Origin: Ceratothoa steindachneri
Lineage: Eukaryota; Arthropoda; Malacostraca; Isopoda; Cymothoidae
Assembly: GCA_963969495.1 (NCBI GenBank)
Contig: OZ018317.1
Span: 221,208,235 to 221,272,234 of the forward strand
Length of the DNA: 64,000 bases
Reading direction: 5' to 3'
Each line of letters starts with the position of its first letter. The stretch's first letter is position 1. The notes beneath the pieces were generated by a model, which had not been told where the DNA came from, made no database searches, and worked only from the letters and a program-made list of their open reading frames with translations. Below are positions 36,361 to 48,599 of the stretch, in pieces. The position numbers and the translations under genes were made by a program.

Positions 36361-38149
36361 TTGGGAGGGAGGGGGAGGGGGAACTTCGCTAGTGATGTAC
36401 ACTGTCTGTCCTAAGCCAGAATAAATATTTTTGCTTAAAAATTAGAAAAAATACAAAATAAAAAGATTTTCCATTTATTAATCGGAACAAATAGCAAAAG
36501 GGAGGGGGGTGGGGGTCATTACACAAAATCTAGACGTGATAGAGAATTTATTTTTTGAAATTCGGATTCAGCGCCCTCGAACTAATTAGAAACACTTATT
36601 CACATGTCTGTAACAAACAAAAAGTGATAATTTGTTGCCTAGAGTTACGCGATGCGTAACTCTCGATCGGCTCCCGCACCCAAAGAGGCCGAAGGCAAGA
36701 TACTATTGTTCTGAATTTCGTCTCCGTTCCCATCTCGGCAAGATACTCCCTAGACCCATATTCTCGAGGTCGACCATAGTGATTGTAATTCTCATTGGCA
36801 GTCCCTCTCTCTCTCTTTAACACACAAACACTAAGCCTACCGCTAATTAGGCTTCGCGAATTACTCAATCACGATTCAAGTCTCCCGATCTGTGGATAGT
36901 TTTTAGTTTGTCAGTATTCGTAGCCACATCCGAGTGTTCCTTTAAACCATTCCCGTGTATATATAAACCGATAAGGCACTTATATGAAACCCTTTTTATT
37001 AATTTGTATATATTGGTTGTATAGTAGTAAAGTTTCTTTTGCTTATTCAGTTGTGATATCTCAGAACCTCCAAGATAGTTAAATATTTCGGCCAACATTA
37101 AAATCCCACTCTTACGTATTTTTGTCATTACCCGAGCACATAGCGGTTTAATCCGCTCACACTTTCAGTACTTTCTTCAGAAGTAATGAAGGATTTACCT
37201 AAGAAGTGTATTATTGAGGATATTATATTTCTTTTTGATATCGGAGTCTCCTTCAATCTGTGCATTATATTTCTTACCTGTGACGAAGCGCCAGGTCTAG
37301 GCGTCGCTTTTTTTCGTAAGGAGTAAAGTTCAATTATACTCATATGACCATGAGACATATGGTTTTAACCCTGGAGATTTAAAATCTGCCATAGGATTTG
37401 GTGCTGGGTGGCGCCATCTAGTGGCAGAAGCCTCATTTACCCATTCAAAGGCACTTGTAAGTGATTTGAACCATGGGGAAAACATCAATGCAATAACCAT
37501 TCATTGGAAGGACTTTTCCTCTTGTTCGTCTTCGCTAAGGTTCCTTCTTTCATCAATAAGTTTGTAGATTGATGGATGTTTATTATTAATGTAGCTTTAA
37601 GTTGCGTTGTGGAATCCTTTCATGCTATTGTTGTTCGCGGCATATTGCTATGCGTCTTGTCGAAAACGTCCTCTAATTCTTTTAGAAATGTTGGCTCTAT
37701 CCTCCGCGTTCGTGGGTCTCGGTATTGGTCTCGCTTTCCTACTATGTAACACGTTTCAAAATATGAGACAAATTTTTGTGACGAGTCATCTCCATCCGAC
37801 AATTCAAGAAATCTATTTATAACATCGGTAAGTGGCTAAAATGATAACTAAATCTGTAAGACATTTAATTAGGTGATTAATTCACTGTTTGTTTGGTAGG
37901 ACACCTTCAAACCAGTATCTTTAATCCTGTAGTAAATGTTTTTGACCATGTGAGAGGCAACACGTTACAACTACATTTGTGAATTCATTAGAGACTGCAT
38001 TGGTACCAACTCTCTCAAATGCCACATTTCGGGTTTAGGGATTTGATAATGGTCTCACCTACTTCACTGCCTTAAAAAAATATTTCTACGTTACTTCAAT
38101 TTTATCGGATAATGAAGCATAATGAAGTTCCTTCAACGTCACTCTCTTT
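36361..38149. other. Unassigned stretch
   Basis: No recognised gene. It includes a perfect 10-bp hairpin with 3-nt loop at 36641-36663 (AGAGTTACGC, GAT, GCGTAACTCT) and a G-rich run at 36363-36382. Confidence 0.5.
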
Positions 38150-39350
38150 GCGATGAACATCAAAGGCATTATCTCGCTGCTGTCGGAGGGTGCTATCTCT
38201 CCTCCTTACCTAGAAGGCATTTCAATTTTTTTCTGCGAGGTGGGGCTCAAATACCACTCTGGAGCGCCGCGTCCAACCTGCTATGAACCGCGTCTCTCGC
38301 TATCCGGTAAAAAAAATCAGTTTTCTTTGTCCAAAATCAATACGCTGCATTTTTGTAGCCTTAACGGACATCTTCCCGACCAGAACCTGTTTCTAAATGA
38401 ACTTCGCTTGGAGTTGGGGGAACCATACCAATTCTTTCGTAGGTACTTACGCTATGGCCGCCCCACACTACTTTCTTTACCCAAAGATCGACTATGGATG
38501 CGAGATTTATTTCTCCGCATCCACCACGATCCACCACGGCGCTCTCCGGTTGATGAGTGGCGCCTTGTTTACAGTCTCTACAAAGAGTGTCCTTTTCGCC
38601 TCGGAGGTGATACCACTTGCTTTGCGCTGTGCACAGAAGATTAGGCGTTTGTATGCGCCGCTTCAGCGTCTCGACCAGTCGTCAACGGCTCGCATTTTAT
38701 CCCCGGTTGATCTCGATGGCGCATATGCCAACAAGAGATTTAAAATATGCCCTAAATCTTTCGAATTCAGGACTATGAAACCTCTTTATTAGTTCGCTGC
38801 AACTTTTGAATTGGAGGCGCCCATGGTCTTGCCCAGGTCGTCACCTGAACTAGAACTGAGTCTTTGTATTTCTTTAAGCATACATCATCTCATATTTGGA
38901 TCGTGCCAATGTACAAATATGGCTCCAAGTCAGAGGGATAAGTTGGTTTCTACCATGTAATTTCTCCGCTAGAAGCTGGCGGGGTTCTTCCAGCCACTGT
39001 GGCCGAGATGGTAGCAATATACTTATCGATCCAGGAGATGACGCGCTGTGCTTTTATCGATGGCCATTTTGTAATTCATAGCCAATCACAGAGCGCACTG
39101 AGTGCTCTTGAGGCATTTGGGGCTAAGAAATCCCCTGTTAGCAGACTCCGTGACGACACAACAACTACGTGTAAGTCGTATGTCTGGATTATCTTCTGTA
39201 AAGCTTTCTTGGTACGAACACGCTGATGAAGTAGTCAGTCTATCAGCACAGACTGACAAACTGAACTGGCGTGTCGCTCTTCCCCACACTGACTGCATGC
39301 CAGTGGTCAAGACAGCCCTTTAGGCTGCATAGCAAAGAATACGGGATACG
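38150..39350 (+). pseudogene. I-like LINE, end of RT and RNase H (broken)
   Basis: Same LINE type as 28620-29300. It starts at IISLLSEGAISPPYLEGIS, where YLEG stands at the YVDD catalytic site, so both Asp are gone. Then FSLSKINTLHFCSLNGH with DQNLFLNELRL (post-palm block), PKIDYGCEIYFSAS, and from about 38990 an RNase H domain: AEMVAIYLSIQE, DGHFVIHSQSQSALSAL (the DSQSAL Asp is Gln), SRMSGLSSVKLSWYEHADE (decayed VPGHVGIPGNEEAD block) and ALPHTDCMPVVKTAL. Frames change several times. Nothing upstream of the motif C region is present, as expected for a 5'-truncated copy. Confidence 0.8.
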
Positions 39351-39639
39351 GCGTCAGGCCTAAGGTAGCTGAGTGCCAAAGTGCTGTGATTATTCCTGTG
39401 TGCCTAGCCACCATTGCATTGTCGACACCAAGTCATTATTATCGCTTCCGAATCGGATACATCATTGGATGCGGCGCTTTCCTGAATCATTCTGCCAAGA
39501 TTGCTTGCTCCACATTCATTCATATTTATATGATCAAAACCTGTACGTAAACCACTTTTGAAAATCTTAGATTTTCTCTGGCAAAGTTATGGAAAATGTG
39601 ACATAAATACAGGCGTTCTAATCTTTTTGGACGATACTA

Positions 39640-40270
39640 CATTATGTCAGTGCGTCTTTGTGTGTATGCGTGAAAGTAGTTTGGTGATTGGGTGTATACC
39701 AGTGGGTGTTGATGTGTGTGTAAGCGTGCAAGTATTTTGGGGGGGTTATGTTTATATATTTCTGTGTGTTTCCTTATATGTGTATTCGTGCAAGTATTTT
39801 GATGATTAGCTATTTCTCTCTATGTGTGTATGATTGTACATATTTTAACAGTTAGGTGTCTGAATGTCAGTGTGTCTGTTTATGTATGTAAATGATTTTT
39901 TATTTTTTAGTAGTAAGTATATCAGTATATTACCTTATATGTACGCGTATATGCACTTTGGAGGTTGTGTCTGTATGTTATTGTGTCTATTTGTAGCACG
40001 TACACGTATGTATGTATTTTATGGATAAGATGACTGAAGGACAGTGTGAATCCTTATGTAAGTTGGCGTGCACGTATGTTAAAGGTTTGGTGTTTGTACA
40101 TCTGTTTATGTGTGTACTCTTGCATGTATTCGGGAGGTTAGGTGTATGCATGTCTGAATGATTCTGTACGTGCGAACGCTTTTATGCATTTTGCAGCTTA
40201 TATGCATGTACGCCAGTGTGTCTCTTTATGTGTTTACGCGAGTATCTATTTTGTACTTTAGGTGTAGGAT
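39640..40270. repeat. Degenerate ~60-bp minisatellite, about ten units
   Basis: Each unit has a TG-rich half (GTGTGTNTRTTTATGTGTGT type) and a core like GTGCAAGTATTTTGGAGGTTAGGTGTNTG. Core positions recur near 39675, 39730, 39790, 39837, 39950, 40007, 40125, 40187 and 40247, the last three exactly 60 nt apart. Units are much diverged. No coding meaning is apparent. Confidence 0.75.
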
Positions 40271-40454
40271 CCAGGTGTGGTGCCTCTGCCTGTCGCTCGT
40301 TAACGCCAGGAAATGGGCAAATTACAGGTCTGGTTTGTCCTGGTTAACCCTTAGCACTCTGTTCAAGGACTGTTACGAAGAGGTAATTAGGATGGCTGCA
40401 GTGGTAATGGGATGTATGCGGTAAATATCTTGGCAAGAATAGGGCCACCGAAGT

Positions 40455-40463
40455 ATATATATA

Positions 40464-40557
<94 letters not shown>
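40455..40557. repeat. (TA)n microsatellite
   Basis: TA array with one interruption at its left end. No SINE is recognisable beside it. Confidence 0.97.
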
Positions 40558-40561
<4 letters not shown>

Positions 40562-40748
40562 TTAAGAATGCAATGTTGTGGCTAACTAAGCTGTTGTCAT
40601 CAAGCCCTCGGAAGGAGCTCTTCTCACAATCACGAGAGCAAAACGTATAATCGAGCTTTTCTAAGCAATCTAAAAAGATTGTTATCACTCAGCCTGTATA
40701 AATGTTATCCCTGATTTCGAAGAGAATAGAAAATTGCTTTACACACTC

Positions 40749-40749
<1 letters not shown>

Positions 40750-40819
<70 letters not shown>

Positions 40820-40890
40820 TGAGTGAGAGAGATTGAGAGAGAGTGAGATAGAGTGTGAGACTGAGAGAATATGGGTCTGTGTGAGAGAGA

Positions 40891-40922
<32 letters not shown>
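40750..40922. repeat. (GATA)n/(GA)n microsatellite
   Basis: Four GATA units followed by a long imperfect GA array. Confidence 0.95.
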
Positions 40923-40929
40923 CGCGCAG

Positions 40930-42329
40930 GAAGGAATGGGTATTCATTGCACAGTGGTCACTTTTGTAGAGCGTTTTTTAGGGAGTAGTTTATGGGGAGA
41001 TGATCGTGTAAGGTTTGTGCATTGACGCCGCTTCCCCATCTCCTATAAAACCCAATGCCGGGTCTTTATCTTATTCAACAAAAGTTCTCTACAGCAATTC
41101 GGTCAGTAGACTCAAATTTTATTTCTTGAAACGCACGTTCAAATAAAAGTAATTGTCTACACTATTTAACTATAAAAATAATATTCAACTTTAGTAATGA
41201 ATTAAGATCATGAATGAGAAGTGAGTGATCTGTTTGATGAAGTGAATGAAGTGACTTAGCTGAGTTAAAGTCGTTTCTCGGTAAAATAAGTGAATGTGAA
41301 CACGAATTGAAAGAAGACGTCTTTCCTGGTGTGATGTCCAGTTGTGAACTTCTGTGTCCATCCACCGAGGAATCCTTGATTAAGTAAACTTAGTGGACTT
41401 CGGTGAATTTAACTCTTCCCTCAGTGGATTGAGCGTAATACGAACGCCATTGGGAAGGAACTTATCCCGTCCATTGTGATTTGTTTTTCTCTGTCGACTG
41501 TCTGGAATATATCTTGGAGGGATTTATTGTGTATTTATGTTTAAGCAAAGTGGTGACATCTATGTTTTTGCCAGTGAGCGTCGCTTATGGGGAGACAGCA
41601 TAAGCATCCACAATCTGAACGCTTTGTATTTATCAAGGAAGCATTTCAGCTTTACTAAGCTCTTTAATGCAGATATTAAACAAAAGACGGGTCTTTCTCT
41701 GTTACTGGGCTTGGCGTGAATTAGTGGAAGAGCATTTTAGACGCCTCACAATTTGATAAGCGAATTATATCATGATGGGGAGTCCAAATTTCATTGAGCT
41801 TTCGACGACTAGCATGAGAATAATGAGAAGTTTGTGACTTTCCCAAAGCGAGAGACAGGCTAAATTTATCTGTGGAGCATATTTTTATTTTCCCTCCGAA
41901 AAAAAGGGAATATTACTAATTCCCGAAAGACCCCGGCTGTCTAATAGCCACTTGCTTCGGATATTAACATAAGATATCATTGGCAAAAATGAGAGATTAA
42001 TTGATACTCGTTCATTCGTTAGCATTCATTAATTATCCTTTTCAACACTCACTCAATAAACATAAGCGTCGAGTCTCACGGCCACTGTTCAGTTAGAAAT
42101 TATTTTAGTTGATAATTCACTGAGGAACACAATATTCGATGAGTTAGATATGATACTTGTTATTAGCTAACCTTTCGGCTCTGAATCCAAAAATGAGCCC
42201 AATTTTTCTGTATCACATAAACTTTGTGAGCTACATGATACAAATTTGTGCTTATTTTAGAAATAATATAGCAGTGCTTGATATAATGTTTACACAAATG
42301 TATTTTGTTTATAGTAAGGATATTCTTAC
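40930..42329. other. Unassigned stretch
   Basis: A TATAAAA at about 41045 with plain sequence after it is suggestive of a promoter but nothing recognisable lies downstream. The 60-codon frame 41537-41719 has no known motif. Confidence 0.4.
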
Positions 42330-43985
42330 TGTAAGTCATATTGCGTGCAAGTAGCTAAAGCAAAAAATACTTTGATAGCTTTTCCTGGAGTGTTCAATGT
42401 GTGGACAATTTCGCTTTCTACTCCAACAGTAGCCAGCCAACATATTTACATCCCATCAACCCAGATACCGTTCCTCCATGACTTCAAATCTTGGTGGAAT
42501 CGTTCACCTTGCTCATCGTTGACTTCACCAAGGTTTTCCGGGACGTTAGCAAGATGGTTGTGCATAAAATGCAACTGAATGTTCAATTTGCAACCGAGCG
42601 TTTTGTAGCTCTCCAATAAATTTGGGACAATTTAGGTGCAATTCTTTATACGTGTCTTTCCTAGAAAGTTCTGGGTAAAGTCTTTAAATGATAACCAAGC
42701 ATGATGCTTTGCGAATTTTGACATTGTCCCGATGAAATGTCCATCTTTGATGAGCTGCCGAATCTATGAACCATCAAACACAGCGGCCTTGATTATTTTT
42801 ATTTTATAGGTTAGGAAATGCCACAAGGAGGTATTTGAAACAGTCGCCTTCAGTTCGCAATGTTTTAACGAAATACCCCATGCGACCGAGTTCAATGGAC
42901 AGAGGTGAGAATATAATTTTATTTCTGTCAAGTAGTGGGGCATGTATAATGTTTGGATCGCCAGGCCAATTCCTACCCACCTAATACCTTTATCGAGCTT
43001 TGTCTTCCCATATGTACAGAAAGCAGGGTTACTTTGCGTACCCGCGTTGAACCAAAGTATATTATTTTAAACTTAACGTAGATGATCCGATTGTGCTTGT
43101 GATATTGCAACAAATCATTGTTCCCATGTTTTTCACTAAGACTACCTGAATGCCCTACTGGCCTACTGGAAGTGCACTGTATAAACTACTATTTGGGAGG
43201 AGGACTAACTTTAAACTCCACTTTGATCTATCGATGAACAATCGCCACTCAGTTGAGTTGTAGATTGGAATTTCCAATTCCTTCAGTAAACCCTGTAGGG
43301 TATGTAATACACAAAGCTACTGTCACTTCGAAAATACTGCAGAAATGCACTTTTTCTGTATCGAAAGTAAAGTACATACCTTCGCTTTTTTTAAGCAAGT
43401 TATTCTAATTTAGTCGTCAAGGAGTTCTGAAGCCTTTCTTATTGGCCTTAATCTCGTGAGAAATCATTCAGCCTTTGCTAATCGAATCTCGTAAGAGCTG
43501 AGTCATTTTCAATTTCAAAAGCTGCATCATTGCTGTTACTGAGTTGTTCATCATAATCTAAAACCTCAAGGGACAGTAGTTAAACGAAAACTTGCAGTGG
43601 GATTTCAGCTAAATTAGGCACTAGACGTATAACTAATGGTAGACCAGGATACTTGATTTTACATTTGTTTTTCTTTTTATGTCCTGAAGCTTTCAATAAA
43701 CAAAAATGACAATCTGTGCAATGATATGTTGGCTACCACCAAATCATATTTATATCAAATGCCAACTTATCACGTGTTTTTTTAGTCCACATCCGTGAAC
43801 TCTCAGCACATTGCTTGCTCACTTTGAGAGAGGGCCCAAGACATGTCTTAGTCAAAAATTATATTTTAAAGTTGCAAAATAGGCTTACTTGACAATTGCG
43901 TTGATGTGTGCCCTTTCATTGGAAAGGTTGAAACTGCCCTAGATATAACAAACGGAGTACGGGCTTTTTAGACACTTACATTGAG
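42330..43985 (-). pseudogene. Family U copy 4 (near complete, broken)
   Basis: Read leftwards from 43985: KCLKSPYSVCYI (N-terminal Cys block), AYFATLKYNF, KTCLGPSLKVSKQCAESSRM, W, then CTDCHFCLLKASGHKKKNK (DCxFC block, 43701-43714), YPGLPLVIRLVPN, an acidic linker, KELEIPIYNSTEWRLFIDRS (about 43210-43280), fragments of the CxxC/WDSR block, LSIELGRMGYFVKTL, KAAVFDGS with IRQLIKDGHFI, HHAWLSFKDF, LLESYKTLGCKLNIQLHF, VPENLGEVNDEQGERFHQ (42491-42508 codes GERFHQ) and LAGYCWSRKR. Many stops and shifts. It belongs to a different subfamily from copy 3 (NDEQGER versus SDEHGER). Confidence 0.8.
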
Positions 43986-44279
43986 AAGTAGCAGATGCAT
44001 AGATGATCCGAAAGAAAGTAAATAATTATGTGAATAAAAAATAAGTTGAACTCTCACAATTTAGAAAAAAAGTTTACATAGGTTTTGCTAACCCCTTGTA
44101 TACAGACTTTTGTGTATTGTTCGCGAAATACTATAGTAATCACCTATATAGAGCGGCACACAATCTCTCACCGCACTGTCAATTGTTAATAAAATTAATT
44201 AATAAAACAGTGTCGTGGTATGACATTATATTATATCAAACCATATTATATCTATGGGGGAAGGGACTAAGAACTTAAA

Positions 44280-45330
44280 GGTGAACCGACAAGGAGGGGG
44301 GGGGGAGACGCCACGAGCTTCGATGCGCAGAGCAGTGAGAAAGGAGTGAAAAGCGAGGTCAGGTAAAATTTGGGCAATGGCAGAGCTAAAGGTTATTTAA
44401 AGAGGCATGTACAAAAATATGATTTTATTTACATAAAATAAGAGAATCAGTGGGCAAAATTAAATTGGTAAATGAGGGGGGAATTGCAGTTATGCATCAG
44501 ACTCTGAAGTTAGAAATGAATGCGTTACAGAAGGAGACTATTCCAATGGGGAGGATTAACTCAAATCGGTTGCTGAATGAAGAGAGGGGTTGGCTTACGG
44601 AGAATTCCGGGTGAGACGTCAGGGTAAGGTTTCACAGATGTCTTCTGCAGGCGATAAACGTGAGGGTGAGGGCGCTCGGAGCTTCTGAGCGGGAAGTTGA
44701 CGTGATGACAGTTCTCCAAAAGGGAGGGGGGCGGTAACGTCCGGTCCAGGAGAGAGTATTTCGGCCACCCGAAGACAAGGAGGGAACGAGGAGGGCTTCG
44801 ACAGGAGTTGATGAGTGGAGTCGGAAAAACCGCTCGTTGGCGATCGTCAAATGGAATTTCCTCACTGGCTGGGCTAATTCCAACACACAAAAGTTCAGCC
44901 GTCACTTTGCTTCGTTATTAGCACCTGACTTGGAACTAGGGAATGCTTCTTGGATCCTGGCGGGACTCCTCAACTCTGTGTGTCTCCCAACTGGAAGACG
45001 AGCCCTATATATTGGAGTCTCCCCCCGCAGGGGTGGGGGAAACATGGGGTGTTTGGCCAGCGCTACTCTCGAATGGGCTCGAACCTTCATGCTGGGGCGA
45101 TTCTAACCCGCGAAAAGGTGGTCCAAGGTGGACGCGGTTCGAGGCTACCGCTTGTGGATGGGGAAGGGGGGAGGGGTACCAATCTAAGCCTAACCAAATT
45201 CTAGACTTTTCTTTAGCACATGGACGTCACTTCCGTAGTGAAAAAGAAATTCCACGTGGAATTCCCCTACAAACAGCTAATTTAGCTTTCTCTTCCAATA
45301 TTTATAGTAATTATAAATAAAAAGAAGAAT
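44280..45330 (+). other. GC-rich block with possible promoter; LTR-like composition
   Basis: GC-richer than its flanks with sharp transitions. It has G-rich runs, a TATATATTGG stretch at 45007 followed by a CCCCCC/GGGGTGGGGG stem-loop, and AATAAA near 45317. This order (long upstream region, TATA, stem-loop, AATAAA) parallels the block at 52010-53285. Frames at 44561-45320 on both strands show no protein motif. No boundary repeats were found, so it is only a candidate LTR. Confidence 0.3.
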
Positions 45331-45417
45331 AATAATAAAATCATTCAACTGACCAGTCGAGGCACTTAAGGAAAAATATACACACACATATAAGATTGCA
45401 TGCAATTGCACTCATGT

Positions 45418-45418
45418 A

Positions 45419-45476
<58 letters not shown>
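45418..45476. repeat. (TA)n microsatellite
   Basis: TA array to the 3' side of minus-strand Jockey-like copy C, about 340 nt beyond its last recognisable codons. Confidence 0.97.
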
Positions 45477-45479
<3 letters not shown>

Positions 45480-45817
45480 GTAGGAGATGGATAGATAGGG
45501 ATAGATTTTCGTGGTGAAAGGGATAGAAGGGTAGAAAATCCCTAGTGATAGGTTTTATATTCATGTTCTTTTGCGTACTCTTTTCTGTTTTTTTTGTTTG
45601 TGTTGTTCTTGGTTTGTGATGATTTTGCATGTTTGTTTGTGTTCTTCCTGGTTTGTGATTTTATTGCTTGTGTTTTCATTTTGTTTCATGTAGATTATAG
45701 TGGTTTCTTGCAGCGTTCAAGCCTTTGTATTTCTCTTGTTGTTCGTTAATGTATTTTTAGTGTTCTTCTTATTGTATATTCTATGTGTAGTTTATTGTTT
45801 GTCGTTGTTACATAGTC

Positions 45818-47083
45818 TTATGTGTAGATTAGTTCTTCCTGTCTTTCGGTCTGTGCTATAATAATGATGAAGACTAGCCTTCTTTTGTTTATGTCCTCCA
45901 ACGGAATGTCTATGTCTCTCTGTCTGATTTCGTCCGTAATGTGTCGTAGGACTTTCTCCCAGATTTTTCGGGTTCTTCGATGCAGCTCCATGTTAATTGG
46001 AGTCATCTGGATCATGTGATGTAGGTCCCTCTGCCTCCTTCTTTCTCTCCTACTGTTTTTTGTTATTAAGAGCACTCCTTTGTTTTGTACCCTTTGGAGG
46101 AGTCGCTATTTATTATTGGAACTAGTGTTGATAGGTATAAGTGAATACTGCAGCTTTGATCTTATGAGCGCGTTGTATATCTTTTTTTTGTTGGTCATGT
46201 TCAGGTTTCAAAACCTGAATAGCTTGGTGAGCTCGATTTTCGCTAGCGCTGCTGTCTGAGCAACGTGGCTACTGTATCCGTTTCGACTATTTTTAATCCT
46301 AGTACTGTTCCATCAGTGTTGTATGGAATGCGGGCGTCATAAGTTTCGATATGGGCCCGTTACCTACGGAAGAATGGTATAATCTTAAATTTATGGGTGT
46401 TAGTGGCAATTTTCCATCTTCTTTCGAACCTGTTGACATGGTCAATTTCTCTAGCGGTGATTTGTGCCATGAGTTCGGGACTTTTGAAGGGGGGCAGTCA
46501 TGATCTGAGATGTCGTCAGCGAACTGGACGTACAGCGTGCCTTTCCTGACCGAATCGGGTAGATCGAGGGTGTATATATTGTATAGGAAGGGGCTTAGGC
46601 ACCCTCCTTGCGGTACGCCTGCAGTTAGCTCGAAGTCTGGTCCCGTGTGGCCGAATATTTGTAAATACGCTATCCTTTTTGTCACATAGAATTTTTTCAA
46701 GTCTTGGGTTTAGTCCAAGTGTTAGTATTTTGTACTGAAGCCCAGTCCTCCATACTTTGTCAAATGCCTTCTTAACGTCTCTGAGCACCAGGTCAGCATA
46801 ACCTTTTTGGCTAGTAATCTTCGCCAGCTTTTTTGTGATGATTGCTAGCGCATTGTATCAGTCCCTCTATCTCTTCTAAATCCATGCTGGTGTTGGTTAT
46901 GGAGGTTGTTATCCTCCATAAAATCTTTGATTCTGTTAGCAAGGACCTTCTCGAAGACCTTGCCTGCCACTTCGAGGAGAGAAATGGGTCTGAAGTTTGC
47001 TGGTCTGTCCGGCAGTTTTCCGGCTTTTGGAATGAAGATCATTTTAGCGATCTTCCATTCGCCTGGAAAATAGCCAACGTTTA
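45818..47083 (-). pseudogene. Jockey-like LINE copy C, pol remnant
   Basis: Read leftwards: NACLNVGYFPGEWKIAKM, IPKAGKLPDRPANFRPISLL, KVFEKVLANRIK, HQHGFRRDRGTDT (46845-47042); LRDVKKAFDKVWRTGLQYKI (motif A, Asp kept); TAGVPQGGCLSPFLYNIYT; LYVQFADDIS (motif C, both Asp kept); and at 45818-46075 a C-terminal block (RRERRRQRDLHH, MTPINMELHRRTRKIWEKVL) homologous to 57100-57345. The endonuclease and the first part of the RT are missing, and the frame is broken between blocks. No RNase H is present, as in Jockey-type elements. Confidence 0.88.
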
Positions 47084-47828
47084 GGCACGCGTTCCTCTTC
47101 TTCTTTTCTGCGTTTCTGTTGTTTCTTTATCGCCTCCTTCTTTACTGGGCATGACATTGCCATGGCTCCATGGTCACCGTTGCAGTTGATGCATTGTTTT
47201 TTTTCGCTTCTTTACAGTCACGCCAGATGTGGCCAACTTTGTTACAAATTGAGCAGATAATTTAGGTCTTTGGATATGCTCTAGTTGTGTGGTCGTTATA
47301 TTTATAGCACTTAAAGCATGTCTGCACTTCTGTGAACTCCTGTCTTTCTATCTGGTTAGGACATACCCTGAGATGAAAGAGAAGGAAACCTAGTTCTTTT
47401 GCCTTCTGTGCCATACCCTTATCCTGGAAAATCACCTTGAAAACGTGAGTGTAGTCTCTGAATTTAATAACCTCGGAGAGTTAAGCCTATTGGTCATTTC
47501 TCTCAATCTCATGGGAAATTTCAGCCCTTGAATGTTTCCCCACCGAACAGTCTAATCTACGGCAAATAACACTTCTGTGTGTTTGTATTTGGGGTGGGAT
47601 CTTAGGAGTCAAGTTTATCGAGATGAACACTTTTGTTGCTTTGGACGAGGCCAAGAGTTCTGCGTCTGTTTCTTTCTGGCATATAGCCGTATACCCGAAA
47701 GGGGTGTCAATGAGTCTGACGAGAGCGACATCTAGCTCCCTGTAGACTATGGAGAAGACCTTCCCGCGGTCAGGTTTTGACCTTTCGGGGAGAGTCCTGA
47801 GACTTATCCGTAAGATGTCGTTTGTCAT
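47084..47828 (-). pseudogene. Jockey-like LINE copy C, gag remnant
   Basis: The N-terminal block (SLRTLPERSKPDRGKVFSIV, LIDTPFGYTAICQKETDAE, SVICRRLDCSVGKHS) aligns with copy B at 51700-52015 and copy A. Then HVFKVIFQDKGMAQKA and zinc knuckles: CFKCYKYNDHTTRAYP (last Cys is Tyr), CSICNKVGHIWRDC and CINCNGDHGAMAMSC. A basic tail (KKEAIKKQQKRRKEEE) then joins directly to RT sequence without the gag C-terminus or the endonuclease. Two stops are in frame. Confidence 0.88.
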
Positions 47829-48317
47829 TTAGTCGTCATTGTCGTTTTATTGGGTGTGAAGGAATAGAGGAGGATCAGAATAGGAGAGAAAAAATTAACT
47901 TTCCAAAATCCAATGCCACTTTACCTCTTGAAAATGAAGATTCTGAGATGTCAGTTTACTTGTCGTACTCCTTATTTATGATGGCACTTTGTGTGATGTT
48001 TATTATGCACCACACCTATTGTTTGCATATGGAGGAAAATAACTTTTACTCATAAACTTTTCGCGAAAAGAAAAATCTTCGGGAACGTTTAGTATATTTC
48101 ACTTGCTTTTACCTCCTTTTGCCGAAATAACTTACCGAGAGAAACAATTTGAACAAGTAGATCTTAGCAGTCGAAGATAAGCCGGCCATCAATAGTCAAG
48201 CGACAACCTGAAATCGCACATTAAAACTATTTCAAAATTCCACTCACAGGAGTGGCCCATTTCATCTAACGTTACGTCTAACCAAGGCAGAATAAATACT
48301 CCTCAAATATCGTTTTC
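47829..48317. other. Unassigned spacer between divergent LINE copies
   Basis: Lies between the 5' end of copy C (minus) and the first 3'-block ahead of copy A (plus). No recognisable feature. Confidence 0.45.
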
Positions 48318-48420
48318 TTTCACTCTGGAGTACCGAGTAGGTTGAGTACCTTGAGTACCAAAGTAAGTGCAGTGTCTCAATCATCTGATCCTGGAAAAGG
48401 AGGAAACGGTTAGGGAAAGG
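48318..48420 (+). repeat. Jockey-like 3'-terminal block, occurrence 1
   Basis: CTTTCACTCTGGA and CCTGGAAAAGGAGGAAACGG match the blocks at 50891-51010 and 57785-57880. It lies just upstream of copy A, so it may be the end of a further, otherwise lost, head-to-tail copy. Similarity is confined to two patches. Confidence 0.45.
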
Positions 48421-48599
48421 ACTGCCAAAAGACCATTACCGGTCAATTTCGACAGTTGTGGAGTGTAATCCTCCACCTCTCCAAGAAGCAAGTGAAGCAC
48501 ATAAGGGGGGGGGGGGCAGCACTGACCAAAGAGGGACATGGGTCCCTCCGCCCCCCAAGACACCAAACGGATCCCCCTCCGTCTGATAGCTGGGAAACA

